Positions 1-8,235 of a stretch of 64,000 nt of DNA are shown one piece after another. The stretch is from JBALVT01 sp047612385 (GTDB lineage Bacteria > Pseudomonadota > Gammaproteobacteria > Pseudomonadales > Halieaceae): contig JBLGAR010000005.1 in NCBI GenBank assembly GCA_047612385.1, forward strand, positions 1 to 64,000, given 5' to 3'. The position numbers and the translations under genes are program-made. A model generated the notes under the pieces. The model did no database searches. It was not told the DNA's origin and was given only the letters and a program-made list of their open reading frames with translations. Numbering within the stretch: position 1 is the first letter of the stretch; the number at the start of each line of letters is the position of its first letter.

Positions 1-1701
1 ATTCAATATATTGGTGAGGTCATAGACGATAAGGGCCGCAATGCGCTTATTAGAATTCGAGATCGAGAGCAACAGCTGACGGCTCGCGCTCGCGTATCCG
101 AGTCGCTGGGCGACGACGGTAACTATATTGTTGCGCTCAATCTAGCTCCTACCACTCCGGACTGGCTTAGCGACTATGGCGGCCAGCCCATGAAACTGGG
201 CTTGGACCTCAGTGGAGGCGTGCATTTTAAGCTGGAGGTTGACGTAGACACTGCGATTGATAGGCGTATGGAGTTTTACACAAATGCCATTAAGAAGAAG
301 CTGCGCACGGAAAAAATTCGCGGTTTGGTCAACCTGAACAGGGACGCGAAAGTTGAAACGAAATTTAAGTCTGAAGATCTTCGTGAGAAAGCGCGAACAG
401 CGATAGCGGATGAATTCCCCGAATTGTTTCTCGACAGGGTTGAGGTCGGTGAAAGCTGGAATTTGACGGCTGCGATGACTGAGCAATCCAAATCAGAAAT
501 CGCTGAATATGCGGTGGCACAAAACCTCACAACCCTGCGTAATCGTGTTAACGAGCTTGGTGTATCCGAACCTCTAGTGCAGCGCCAGGGGCAAAATCGC
601 ATCGTTGTCGAGCTCCCGGGTATTCAAGACACTGCCGAAGCGAAGCGAATTCTCGGCAAGGTCGCCAACCTGGAATTTCGCCTGGTTGCAAATATTGATG
701 CTCCATCGTCCGAGAAACAGAAGTTTGAGTATCGCAGTGAGAATCGCGGTGGCGCCTCAGAGTGGCTGGAGCGCGAAGTGATTATTACGGGCGAGAACGT
801 GTCCAACGCTCAGGCGAGCTTTGATCAAAACGGTATGCCTAATGTGAACATCAGTTTGGACTCGGAAGGAGCCAATATGATGTCGAATGTGACTCGAATC
901 AATATCAAGCGTCGTATGGGTGTGCTGTTCATAGAGCGTAAGTATCGAACGCGATACGAGACCGATGAAGAGGGCGTTAGGACCAGTGTAAAAATCCCCT
1001 ACGATGAGAAAAAACTGCTGACGGCCCCAACCATACAATCTGCGCTGGGTGCTCAGTTTCAAATAACCGGTCTAGACGGGCCGGGTGAAGCGCCTGAGCT
1101 TGCGCTGATGTTGAGAGCCGGGGCTCTCGCTGCACCTATCGAATTTGTGGAAGAGCGTACGGTTGGACCTTCGTTGGGTGCAGATAATATCCGAATGGGT
1201 ATAAAGTCAGTGCAATATGGCCTGGGCCTGGTCGTTCTGTTCATGATCCTTTATTACAGGGTGTTCGGTGTCGCCGCCGTTACCGCGCTGACCTTGAACC
1301 TGATATTACTCATAGCCTTTATGTCGATATTGGGGGCGACTCTGACCTTGCCGGGTATCGCCGGCATAGTGCTCACTGTGGGTATGGCTGTTGATGCTAA
1401 CGTGCTAATTTTTGCGCGAATACGGGAGGAGTTGAATAATGGTCTCGCTCCACAGATGGCTATTCATTCAGGTTTTGAACGGGCGGTGGCCACTATTCTG
1501 GATGCCAATATAACCACATTAATCGTCGCGGTGATTTTGTATGCCGTTGGTACGGGGCCCATCAAAGGTTTTGCCGTCACCTTATCTATCGGGATTGTAA
1601 CGTCCATGTTCACAGCCATTGTGGGCACCCGGGCAATCATTAATCTGGTCTATGGTGGGCGCAAAGTGAATAAACTTTCCATCGGGGGAGTGAAGTCATG
1701 A
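1..1701 (+). CDS. secD: Protein translocase subunit SecD (5' end cut by window edge)
   Basis: SecD is an inner-membrane RND-like subunit that, with SecF, uses the proton gradient to help pull proteins out of the SecYEG channel. The frame is already open at base 1, so the N-terminus lies outside the window; an internal ATG at 190 is not the real start. A large periplasmic domain (the LGLDLSGG region and the following P1 domain) is followed by about five membrane segments carrying the conserved GMAVDANVLIFARI motif. secF begins 4 bases before this gene ends, so the two are translationally coupled. Identity is certain; only the 5' end is missing. Confidence 0.97.
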   Translation: MQYIGEVIDDKGRNALIRIRDREQQLTARARVSESLGDDGNYIVALNLAPTTPDWLSDYGGQPMKLGLDLSGGVHFKLEVDVDTAIDRRMEFYTNAIKKKLRTEKIRGLVNLNRDAKVETKFKSEDLREKARTAIADEFPELFLDRVEVGESWNLTAAMTEQSKSEIAEYAVAQNLTTLRNRVNELGVSEPLVQRQGQNRIVVELPGIQDTAEAKRILGKVANLEFRLVANIDAPSSEKQKFEYRSENRGGASEWLEREVIITGENVSNAQASFDQNGMPNVNISLDSEGANMMSNVTRINIKRRMGVLFIERKYRTRYETDEEGVRTSVKIPYDEKKLLTAPTIQSALGAQFQITGLDGPGEAPELALMLRAGALAAPIEFVEERTVGPSLGADNIRMGIKSVQYGLGLVVLFMILYYRVFGVAAVTALTLNLILLIAFMSILGATLTLPGIAGIVLTVGMAVDANVLIFARIREELNNGLAPQMAIHSGFERAVATILDANITTLIVAVILYAVGTGPIKGFAVTLSIGIVTSMFTAIVGTRAIINLVYGGRKVNKLSIGGVKS

Positions 1702-2612
1702 AGGTGATTAATTTTATGGGTCAGCGCAAGCTGGCCATGATCTTTTCGATACTGTTACTCATTGCGGCAATCGGCTCCCTGGCGACACGCCAATTGAATT
1801 GGGGGCTGGACTTCACCGGTGGAACCTTGGTTGAAGTGAATTACAGTGAAACGGCAGATCTAAATGCTATTCGAAACACCTTAAGCAGTGAGGGCTATGA
1901 GGGCGCTATCGTCGTCAGCTTTGGCACGGATCGCGATGTGTTGATACGGCTGCCCAAGGGTTACTCTGACGCGCAAGGTGCAGCACTTCTTCTTGTGCTG
2001 GAGGAGTCCTTTGCCGGATCTGTCGAGCTGCGCCGAATTGAGTTCGTCGGGCCTCAGGTAGGAGACGAGTTGCGAGAGCAAGGTGGATTGGCGATGTTGC
2101 TGGCTCTGGGACTGGTAATGCTCTACGTGGCGTTTCGTTTCCAGCTTAAGTTCGCCGTCGGCGCTGTGGTAGCACTGGTGCACGATGTCATCATCACACT
2201 CGGATTCTTCTCGATCACCGGGATGGAGTTCGATTTAACGGTATTGGCCGCGCTGCTGGCGGTAATCGGTTATTCGCTAAACGATACTATAGTGGTGTCC
2301 GATAGAATTCGTGAAAACTTTCGCAAGCTGCGCCGTCCAGATTCGGAGGAGATCATCAACATATCGCTAACTGAAACTCTCGGTAGAACAGTGGTCACTT
2401 CCTTAACCACTTTATTGGTGCTCGGCTCGCTCGCCTTGTTTGGCGGCGAAATGATCAACGGGTTTGCCGACGCGCTTATCGTCGGCGTGGTGATAGGAAC
2501 CTATTCTTCTATCTATGTTGCGGCCAACACACTCATGCTACTTGGGGTGAGCAAAGATGATTTGATGATTCCCGTGAAAGAGGGTTCTGATCAGGAAGAA
2601 GTAAGCCCTTAG
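1698..2612 (+). CDS. secF: Protein translocase subunit SecF
   Basis: SecF is the partner of SecD in the inner-membrane SecDF complex. The 304-residue protein has an N-terminal membrane segment, the LDFTGGT periplasmic motif, and a C-terminal block of membrane helices with GYSLNDTIVVSDRIREN, the counterpart of the SecD proton-pathway motif. Its ATG overlaps the secD stop. The length matches the family norm of about 300-320 residues. The next gene, suhB, is convergent, so secDF ends the transcript here. Confidence 0.97.
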   Translation: MKVINFMGQRKLAMIFSILLLIAAIGSLATRQLNWGLDFTGGTLVEVNYSETADLNAIRNTLSSEGYEGAIVVSFGTDRDVLIRLPKGYSDAQGAALLLVLEESFAGSVELRRIEFVGPQVGDELREQGGLAMLLALGLVMLYVAFRFQLKFAVGAVVALVHDVIITLGFFSITGMEFDLTVLAALLAVIGYSLNDTIVVSDRIRENFRKLRRPDSEEIINISLTETLGRTVVTSLTTLLVLGSLALFGGEMINGFADALIVGVVIGTYSSIYVAANTLMLLGVSKDDLMIPVKEGSDQEEVSP

Positions 2613-2636
2613 TAAAGAATAAAGAGCGCTTATCGT

Positions 2637-2667
2637 TCCCGCTCCGCTCCGCACTGCGCGAGCGGGA
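2637..2667. terminator. Stem-loop between convergent secF and suhB
   Basis: A perfect 8-bp inverted repeat (TCCCGCTC at 2637-2644, GAGCGGGA at 2660-2667) has a GC-rich loop that can itself fold. It lies in the 66-base gap between two convergent genes. No T-run follows on either strand, so intrinsic termination is not certain. Confidence 0.4.
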
Positions 2668-2678
2668 GATTCTATGGC

Positions 2679-3473
2679 TTAGCTCAGAAGCGGCTTGGTT
2701 ACCTGCAGTACCGCTTTAAAACACTTTGGACTTCCACACACGATGCTCCCGGATTCCATATAGTTATCGGAGCTGTCGATGTCGGACACCAGTCCACCCG
2801 CCTCTTTCACCAATAGAGCCCCCGCTGCCATGTCCCATGGGGCGAGACCCACTTCCCAGAACGCGTCCAGTCTTCCGGCAGCGACATAGGCCAGATCCAG
2901 CGAAGCAGCTCCAGCGCGTCTAATGCCCGCACACTGTCCTGCTAGCAGTTCTATGGTTTTGCTGTGCGCAGCGAGTTTGTCGTCGCAGTGATCTTTAAAG
3001 GGGATACCCGTGCCAAGTAAGGCGCCTTCGAGAGATTCCAGCTTGCTGACGCGTATTCGCCGGCCGTTGAGTTGGGCTCCCCGGCCGCGAGAAGCAGTGA
3101 ACTCCTCCCGGCGAACTGGATCGAGGACCACGGCGTGCTCCAGTTTTCCTCGATACATGCATGCTATGGATATCGCATAGTGGGGAATACCACGGACAAA
3201 GTTTGTGGTTCCATCCAGAGGATCGATGATCCAGCGATACTCGGATTCTTTATTGCCGCTTAACCCAGACTCCTCGCCGTGAAAGGCGTGATCGGGGTAG
3301 GCCTTTTGCAAATGGTAGATAATGTCCTTTTCCGCGCTTGTATCCACTTCAGTCACAAAATCATTGACACCCTTTGCCTTGACCTCAAAGTTGTCCAGAT
3401 CATCGGAGGCGCGCACGATCATTTCGCCCACTTTACGAGCAGCGCGTAGCGCGATAGTGATCATGGGTTCCAT
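2679..3473 (-). CDS. suhB: Inositol-1-monophosphatase family protein SuhB
   Basis: SuhB is a Mg2+-dependent phosphatase of the inositol monophosphatase family. In E. coli it also binds the NusA/NusG antitermination complex that matures rRNA. The family metal-binding motifs are all present: HGEESG, WIIDPLDGTTNFVRG, and WDMAAGALLVKEAGG near the end. The open frame extends upstream to 3605, but the ATG at 3473 (MEPMITIALRAARK) gives 264 residues, aligns with the usual N-terminus, and avoids a non-conserved 44-residue extension. It is divergent from trmJ, as in Pseudomonas. Confidence 0.95.
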   Translation of the reverse strand: MEPMITIALRAARKVGEMIVRASDDLDNFEVKAKGVNDFVTEVDTSAEKDIIYHLQKAYPDHAFHGEESGLSGNKESEYRWIIDPLDGTTNFVRGIPHYAISIACMYRGKLEHAVVLDPVRREEFTASRGRGAQLNGRRIRVSKLESLEGALLGTGIPFKDHCDDKLAAHSKTIELLAGQCAGIRRAGAASLDLAYVAAGRLDAFWEVGLAPWDMAAGALLVKEAGGLVSDIDSSDNYMESGSIVCGSPKCFKAVLQVTKPLLS

Positions 3474-3665
3474 ATTGTGTATCCGGGCAGTGTTCGTGGG
3501 CGCGCGATTATAGCAGTAGATGGGGGCTTTTTGACACCTTCGCGGAAGTCTCCTGATCTCTTTTTCTGCGCGCCCGGTTTGAAGCTGATCATCGCGCCGA
3601 TGCAAGCGAAAAACCTGCTACAATTGCGCGCCTTTTAATCTTCAAGTGGACAAGCTAGACGCGCG

Positions 3666-4406
3666 ATGAAGCTGGACAACATTAGAATCGTATTGGTGAA
3701 TACCAGCCACCCCGGAAATGTGGGCGCTGTGGCTCGTGCCATGAAAAACATGGGGCTGGGCAAGCTGTATTTGGTGGCTCCCCGGCAATTTCCAGATGAG
3801 CAGGCGACCTGGCGAGCAGTCTCTGCGGCTGATATTTTGGAAAATGCGGTAATCACCGAGACGCTGGAAGAGGCTGTGGGTGATTGCCGGTTTGTGGTGG
3901 GTACCAGCGCCAGGGGCCGGAGAATACCCTGGCCGCTGCTGGATCCTAGGCGTTGCGCCGAACATATGAATGAGGAATCCGAGCGTGGTGAGGTAGCCGT
4001 CCTGTTCGGTCGGGAAGATCGAGGGCTGACTAACGACGAACTAAAAGTGTGTAATCTGCACCTCAATATTCCCACGTCTGCGGATTACAGTTCACTGAAC
4101 CTCGCTATGGCCGTGCAAATTGTCTGCTATGAATTGCGCATGTTACTGGACGCTCCATCTCTTCCCCAGCAGAATGACGAGCAGTGGGACTCGCCATTTG
4201 CCACCCAGGAATATATGGAAAGTTACTACGTGCATCTGGAACAGACACTTGTAGATATCGAATTTATGGATAGGGATGCCCCCCGTCAATTGATGACCAG
4301 GCTGCGCCGTTTGTATTCCAGGGTGCGCCTAGATGAGATGGAGATGAATATTCTTCGGGGGATTCTGTCTGATACCCAGAAATGGGTTCGCAAGGCAAAG
4401 AAATAG
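3666..4406 (+). CDS. trmJ: tRNA (cytidine/uridine-32 2'-O)-methyltransferase TrmJ
   Basis: TrmJ is a SPOUT-class, SAM-dependent methyltransferase that modifies position 32 of the tRNA anticodon loop. The 246-residue length is normal. Visible motifs are the N-terminal RIVLVNTSHPGNVGAVARAM (SPOUT motif 1), the LFGREDRGLTNDEL cofactor-knot region, and SSLNLAMAVQIVCYELR. It stands alone between divergent suhB and iscR. In Pseudomonas aeruginosa cysE sits between trmJ and iscR; it is absent here. Confidence 0.95.
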   Translation: MKLDNIRIVLVNTSHPGNVGAVARAMKNMGLGKLYLVAPRQFPDEQATWRAVSAADILENAVITETLEEAVGDCRFVVGTSARGRRIPWPLLDPRRCAEHMNEESERGEVAVLFGREDRGLTNDELKVCNLHLNIPTSADYSSLNLAMAVQIVCYELRMLLDAPSLPQQNDEQWDSPFATQEYMESYYVHLEQTLVDIEFMDRDAPRQLMTRLRRLYSRVRLDEMEMNILRGILSDTQKWVRKAKK

Positions 4407-4425
4407 AAAACGAAACTGCGGTCGA

Positions 4426-4482
4426 ATACTTGACGAAAACGCTGGGTTTATAGTTGACGGTTTTAGTATGACATTGCATACT
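4426..4482 (+). promoter_or_regulatory. iscR promoter with two IscR type-1 half sites
   Basis: Two copies of the IscR type-1 half-site are visible: ATACTTGAC at 4426-4434 and ATAGTTGAC at 4450-4458. The second belongs to a 25-base imperfect dyad (4450-4474) whose right half, TAGTATGACAT, is weaker. A candidate promoter overlaps it: -35 TTGACG at 4454-4459, a 17-base spacer, and -10 CATACT at 4477-4482. In E. coli, [2Fe-2S]-IscR represses its own operon from sites of this kind, so autorepression is the likely mode here. The match is by eye. Confidence 0.6.
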
Positions 4483-4511
4483 TTTCACCTCGAACATTGT
4501 TGGGTAAAGCC

Positions 4512-4997
4512 ATGCGTTTGACCACCAAAGGACGTTATGCGGTAACCGCGATGCTTGATTTAGCACTTCACGCGGATTCCGGCCCTGTGAGTCTTGGTGA
4601 TGTTGCGGGCCGACAGGATATATCCCTGTCATATCTCGAACAGCTATTTGCGAAAATGCGCCGTCAGGGCCTGGTCAACAGTATCCGTGGCCCGGGGGGC
4701 GGCTATCGCCTGGCAAGACAGCACGATGATATATATGTGGCGCAGATTATCGATGCGGTCAATGAAACGGTCGATGCGACAGGATGCGGCGGAACCAGCG
4801 ATTGTCAGCAAGGAGAGGTTTGTCTCACCCACCATTTGTGGTGTGACCTGAGTAACCAAATCCATGGCTTTTTAAGTAATATCAGTCTTGCCAATCTGGT
4901 TGAGCAGAGCGAGGTCCAGAGTGTCTCCGCGCGTCAAAATATGAGGTTGCAACAGGTGCAAACCCTGACCCTTACGGAAATCCTTACGGAAAGATAG
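4512..4997 (+). CDS. iscR: Fe-S cluster-sensing transcriptional regulator IscR
   Basis: IscR is an Rrf2-family winged-helix regulator that senses cellular iron-sulfur supply by binding a [2Fe-2S] cluster. The 161-residue protein starts MRLTTKGRYAVTAMLDLALH, and the upstream GTG-like extension to 4497 is not conserved. All cluster ligands are present: Cys92, Cys98, Cys104 and His107. Its likely targets begin with its own promoter just upstream. It precedes iscS in the usual order, but the genes that normally follow iscS are gone, so it may now mainly serve other targets such as a suf operon elsewhere (inference). Confidence 0.95.
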   Translation: MRLTTKGRYAVTAMLDLALHADSGPVSLGDVAGRQDISLSYLEQLFAKMRRQGLVNSIRGPGGGYRLARQHDDIYVAQIIDAVNETVDATGCGGTSDCQQGEVCLTHHLWCDLSNQIHGFLSNISLANLVEQSEVQSVSARQNMRLQQVQTLTLTEILTER

Positions 4998-5023
4998 TCC
5001 CGCGATTACGGAGACGCCTGGAA

Positions 5024-6238
5024 TTGAAAGCGATACAAAAACCGATTTACTTTGACTATCTTGCCACCACACCGGTCGACCCGCGTGTGGCCGAGAAAAT
5101 GTCTCATTGCCTGTCTATGGAAGGCAACTTCGGCAACTCAGCATCGCGCTCACACCTGTTCGGCTGGAAGGCTGAGGAAGCGGTTGAGCATGGCCGCCGT
5201 CAAGTGGCCGATTTACTGAATGCAGATCCGCGTGAAATTGTGTGGACCTCTGGTGCCACCGAGTCAGACAATCTGGCTATCAAAGGTGTGGCGCATTTTT
5301 ACAGCAAAAAAGGCAAGCACATTATTACCTCCAAGATTGAACACAAAGCCGTTTTGGACTCGTGTGGACAATTGGAGCGCGAAGGTTTTGAAGTGACCTA
5401 CCTGGATCCAGGTAGTAACGGTTTGACCACGCCTGAAGATATCGCCGCGGCCATTCGTGAAGATACAATTCTGGTGTCGATCATGCACGCTAACAACGAA
5501 ATCGGTATCGTCAACGATATCGCCGGCATTGGCGAAGTCACTCGCAATTCGGGTGTATTGTTTCATGTTGATGCCGCTCAGTCGGCGGGTAAAGTTCCCA
5601 TCGATCTCGAGACGATGAAGGTTGATTTACTATCGCTATCAGCGCACAAAATGTACGGCCCAAAAGGGATGGGGGCTCTCTACGTGCGTCGCAAGCCACG
5701 AGTGCGATTGGAGGCTCAAATGCATGGGGGTGGCCACGAAAGAGATATGCGCTCGGGTACTTTGGCTACCCACCAAATTGTAGGTATGGGAGAAGCGGCG
5801 CAAATTGCTAGAGAGGGTATGGAGGCCGAAAAGATCAAATTGCTGGCTTTGCGTGGACGGTTCTGGGATGGCATCAAAGATATTGAAGAAGTTTATATTA
5901 ACGGCGATCCCCAGGCGCGACTTCCCGGGGTCTTAAACGTGAGTATCGCATTTGTCGAAGGTGAGTCTCTGATGATGTCGTTGAAGGACCTGGCACTGTC
6001 CAGTGGCTCGGCGTGTACTTCGGCGAGTCTTGAGCCGTCCTATGTATTGCGGGCTTTAGGCCTGAGCGATGAGCTCGCGCACAGCTCGCTGAGATTTAGC
6101 TTCGGGCGATTTACGACTGATGAGGATGTCGATATAGCGGTGGCGCAACTACGCTCGGCGATAGCCAAGCTTCGCGAGGTATCATCCGTGTGGAATAGGT
6201 ACAAAGAGGGCGCCGATTTGAGAGAAAAGAAAGGCTAA
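5024..6238 (+). CDS. iscS: Cysteine desulfurase IscS
   Basis: IscS is a PLP enzyme that takes sulfur from cysteine and passes it as persulfide to Fe-S scaffolds and tRNA-thiolating proteins. Lys209 in SAHKMYGPKG is the PLP lysine, and Cys331 in SGSACTSASLEPSY is the persulfide-carrying loop of group I enzymes. Translation starts at TTG (MKAIQKPIYFDYLATTPVDP). The protein has 404 residues, but its tail ends KEGADLREKKG, not the usual conserved DLxxIEWxxH-type ending that contacts IscU. The next genes of a normal operon are deleted, so its remaining role may be tRNA sulfur supply. Confidence 0.95.
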   Translation: MKAIQKPIYFDYLATTPVDPRVAEKMSHCLSMEGNFGNSASRSHLFGWKAEEAVEHGRRQVADLLNADPREIVWTSGATESDNLAIKGVAHFYSKKGKHIITSKIEHKAVLDSCGQLEREGFEVTYLDPGSNGLTTPEDIAAAIREDTILVSIMHANNEIGIVNDIAGIGEVTRNSGVLFHVDAAQSAGKVPIDLETMKVDLLSLSAHKMYGPKGMGALYVRRKPRVRLEAQMHGGGHERDMRSGTLATHQIVGMGEAAQIAREGMEAEKIKLLALRGRFWDGIKDIEEVYINGDPQARLPGVLNVSIAFVEGESLMMSLKDLALSSGSACTSASLEPSYVLRALGLSDELAHSSLRFSFGRFTTDEDVDIAVAQLRSAIAKLREVSSVWNRYKEGADLREKKG

Positions 6239-6245
6239 CTTGCTT

Positions 6246-6302
6246 GTGACGGGGGCGACGATTGCAGAAACTGCTGCAAAACATGTCAGTTCGCGCAATT
6301 GA
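6246..6302 (+). pseudogene. iscA-like N-terminal remnant
   Basis: An 18-codon frame opens with GTG at 6246 and reads VTGATIAETAAKHVSSRN before TGA. It resembles the start of IscA (typical form xxTxTxxAAKHV). It sits 7 bases after the iscS stop, where iscU should come first, so iscU is wholly missing. The frame stops exactly where the iscX remnant begins. The piece is short, so the IscA assignment is likely rather than certain. Confidence 0.5.
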
Positions 6303-6398
6303 GTGCTCGCTTTGCCTGATTTCGACGACGATTCTGATCGCCCCTGGGAGAAGATTGTGGTGGCAATTTAGTTCGCCTGGATGGAGAAATTGGACTGA
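6303..6398 (+). pseudogene. iscX C-terminal remnant with internal stop
   Basis: Read from 6303, the frame gives VLALPDFDDDSDRPWEKIV, then VAI, a TAG stop at 6369, then FAWMEKLD and a final TGA. This is the C-terminal half of IscX, whose hallmark is a DFDDD/EFDDD motif followed by EKxLEAI and AWxxE. The N-terminal half is missing and the TAG interrupts the last helix. iscX normally lies just before ndk, which is what follows here. The piece is therefore the downstream edge of a deletion spanning iscU to iscX. Confidence 0.75.
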
Positions 6399-6451
6399 GC
6401 CGGCCCAAGTGATCGCCGAATTATCGGACTTTATCTCAGTCGAAATGTAAG

Positions 6452-6480
6452 TTGTTGATTTGTCAGGTTATAAATATAGT
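6452..6480 (+). promoter_or_regulatory. Candidate ndk promoter
   Basis: TTGTTG (6452-6457) and TATAGT (6475-6480) are separated by 17 bases, about 144 bases upstream of ndk. A perfect TATAAT box at 6522-6527 lies nearer the gene but has no good -35 partner. With the isc genes deleted, ndk and its downstream operon need their own promoter in this gap. Confidence 0.4.
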
Positions 6481-6623
6481 CTTTCGCACCTGTTCAAGGT
6501 GAAACCCAAGCACAAAATCCGTATAATTGCGCGGCTTCGTTCGCGCGTGCCAGCGTCCGGGATCTCAATATCCCTGTCCACGGCTCTGCGCGCCCCTTAA
6601 AATCATTTATCAGGAGAAAATTC

Positions 6624-7052
6624 ATGGCTGTAGAGCGCACCCTATCTATAGTGAAACCAGACGCAGTTGCCAAAAATGTTGTTGGTCAGATCGTTACCCG
6701 TTTCGAGTCCAATGGTCTGCAAGTTGTTGCTTCGCGCATGATGCGCCTCAGCGATGCTCTGGCGGGTGGTTTTTACGCTGAACATGCCGAACGTCCATTC
6801 TTTCCTGATTTGATAGCGTTTATGACCTCGGGTCCCGTTGTTGTGCAGGTACTGGAAGGCGAGGGCGCTATTGGGAAAAATCGCGATTTGATGGGCGCTA
6901 CAAACCCGAAAGAGGCTGCGGCAGGTACAATACGTGCAGACTTTGCCGAATCTATCGACGCCAATGCTGTTCACGGCTCAGACTCACCTGAATCTGCGGC
7001 TCGTGAAATCGCCTATTTCTTCGCCGCAAGCGAAGTGTGCTCTCGAGCTTAA
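6624..7052 (+). CDS. ndk: Nucleoside diphosphate kinase
   Basis: Ndk transfers the gamma phosphate of ATP to nucleoside diphosphates through a phosphohistidine. The 142-residue protein is full length. It begins MAVERTLSIVKPDAV and carries the active-site His117 in NAVHGSDSPESAAREI. A good ribosome binding site (CAGGAG, just before the ATG) fixes the start. It opens the run ndk-rlmN-pilF-rodZ-ispG-hisS-yfgM-bamB-der, the same order as in Pseudomonas. The family normally follows iscX; here only an iscX scrap precedes it. Confidence 0.97.
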   Translation: MAVERTLSIVKPDAVAKNVVGQIVTRFESNGLQVVASRMMRLSDALAGGFYAEHAERPFFPDLIAFMTSGPVVVQVLEGEGAIGKNRDLMGATNPKEAAAGTIRADFAESIDANAVHGSDSPESAAREIAYFFAASEVCSRA

Positions 7053-7087
7053 GTCCACAAGCGACTAAAACTTATGATGCCAACCCC

Positions 7088-8233
7088 ATGACCTCAACAA
7101 TCGCCAGCACGCAAGACACGGCAACCATCAACTTGATGGGGCTAACGCTTGCGCAAATGGAGGCCTTTTTCGAGAGTATTGGAGAGAAGAAATTCCGCGC
7201 CCAGCAGGTGCTCAAGTGGATTCATCACGCGGGTGAGCTCGATATTGCCCAAATGACGAATCTGGGCAAAGTGCTGCGGGAAAAATTGCTCAGTGTTGCG
7301 GAGGTTCGCCCGCCTGAGATCGTCAGTCAAAATGACTCGAGCGACGGAACGCGTAAGTGGGCGATCCGGGTTGAAGGGGGAGGTCTTGTTGAGGCAGTTT
7401 TAATCCCTTCGGGAAAGCGTGCAACATTGTGTGTCTCCTCCCAGGTGGGTTGCTCCCTAGATTGCAGTTTCTGTTCTACAGGCAAGCAGGGCTTTCAGCG
7501 CGATCTGACGGCGGCCGAAATCATCGGCCAAGTCTGGCTGGCAATAAATTCCTATGATGCTTTTAAAGCCGGAAGTGGACGCGTTGTTACCAACGTTGTC
7601 ATGATGGGTATGGGTGAACCTCTACTCAATTTCGACAACGTGGTGTCGGCCATGGACTTGATGCTCGAAGATATGGCTTACGGGCTGTCAAAGCGCCGGG
7701 TCACTATCAGTACCTCGGGTGTGGTGCCGGCGCTGGATAAACTGGCAAAAGTCAGCGAAGTTTCTCTCGCGGTTTCACTGCATGCACCCAACAATGAGCT
7801 TCGTAGTCAGCTGGTTCCGATCAATCGTAAATATCCGATTGAGGTGCTGTTGGAGAGCGCGCGAAATTACATTGATGCTCAGCGGGATACATCCCGGGTT
7901 GTCACCATCGAATACACGTTGATCTCCGGCGTGAATGATCAACGAGAACACGCTCATGAACTCGCGCAGTTGTTAAAAGATTTCCCGTGTAAGATCAATC
8001 TGATTCCGTTTAATACTTTCGCACAATCCGAATACGCAAGGCCGAGTGGAAATACGGTTCAGCGGTTCTGGCAGATCTTGATCGATGCCGGCTTTATCGT
8101 TACCGTTCGCTCAACACGCGGTGATGACATCGACGCAGCATGTGGGCAGTTGGTTGGTGAGGTTGTCGACAAAACTCGCCGGGCAGAGCGTTACCGCTTG
8201 GCTGCTGAGGCTCAAGAAATCAATGTGGGGTAA
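7088..8233 (+). CDS. rlmN: Dual-specificity RNA methyltransferase RlmN
   Basis: RlmN is a radical-SAM enzyme that makes 2-methyladenosine at 23S rRNA A2503 and at tRNA A37. The radical-SAM cluster motif CSLDCSFC (Cys122, Cys126, Cys129 from this start) is clear, as are the NVVMMGMGEPLLN and VSLHAPNNELR motifs. The frame extends upstream to 7037, overlapping ndk, but ATG 7088 gives 381 residues, close to the 384 of E. coli. No strong ribosome binding site is seen, consistent with coupling to ndk 35 bases upstream. Confidence 0.95.
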   Translation: MTSTIASTQDTATINLMGLTLAQMEAFFESIGEKKFRAQQVLKWIHHAGELDIAQMTNLGKVLREKLLSVAEVRPPEIVSQNDSSDGTRKWAIRVEGGGLVEAVLIPSGKRATLCVSSQVGCSLDCSFCSTGKQGFQRDLTAAEIIGQVWLAINSYDAFKAGSGRVVTNVVMMGMGEPLLNFDNVVSAMDLMLEDMAYGLSKRRVTISTSGVVPALDKLAKVSEVSLAVSLHAPNNELRSQLVPINRKYPIEVLLESARNYIDAQRDTSRVVTIEYTLISGVNDQREHAHELAQLLKDFPCKINLIPFNTFAQSEYARPSGNTVQRFWQILIDAGFIVTVRSTRGDDIDAACGQLVGEVVDKTRRAERYRLAAEAQEINVG

Positions 8234-8235
8234 TT

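Noticed and set aside
6262..6450. 62-codon open frame after iscS
   Set aside because: It crosses the iscA and iscX remnants in the wrong frame; the recognisable protein motifs are in the other two frames.
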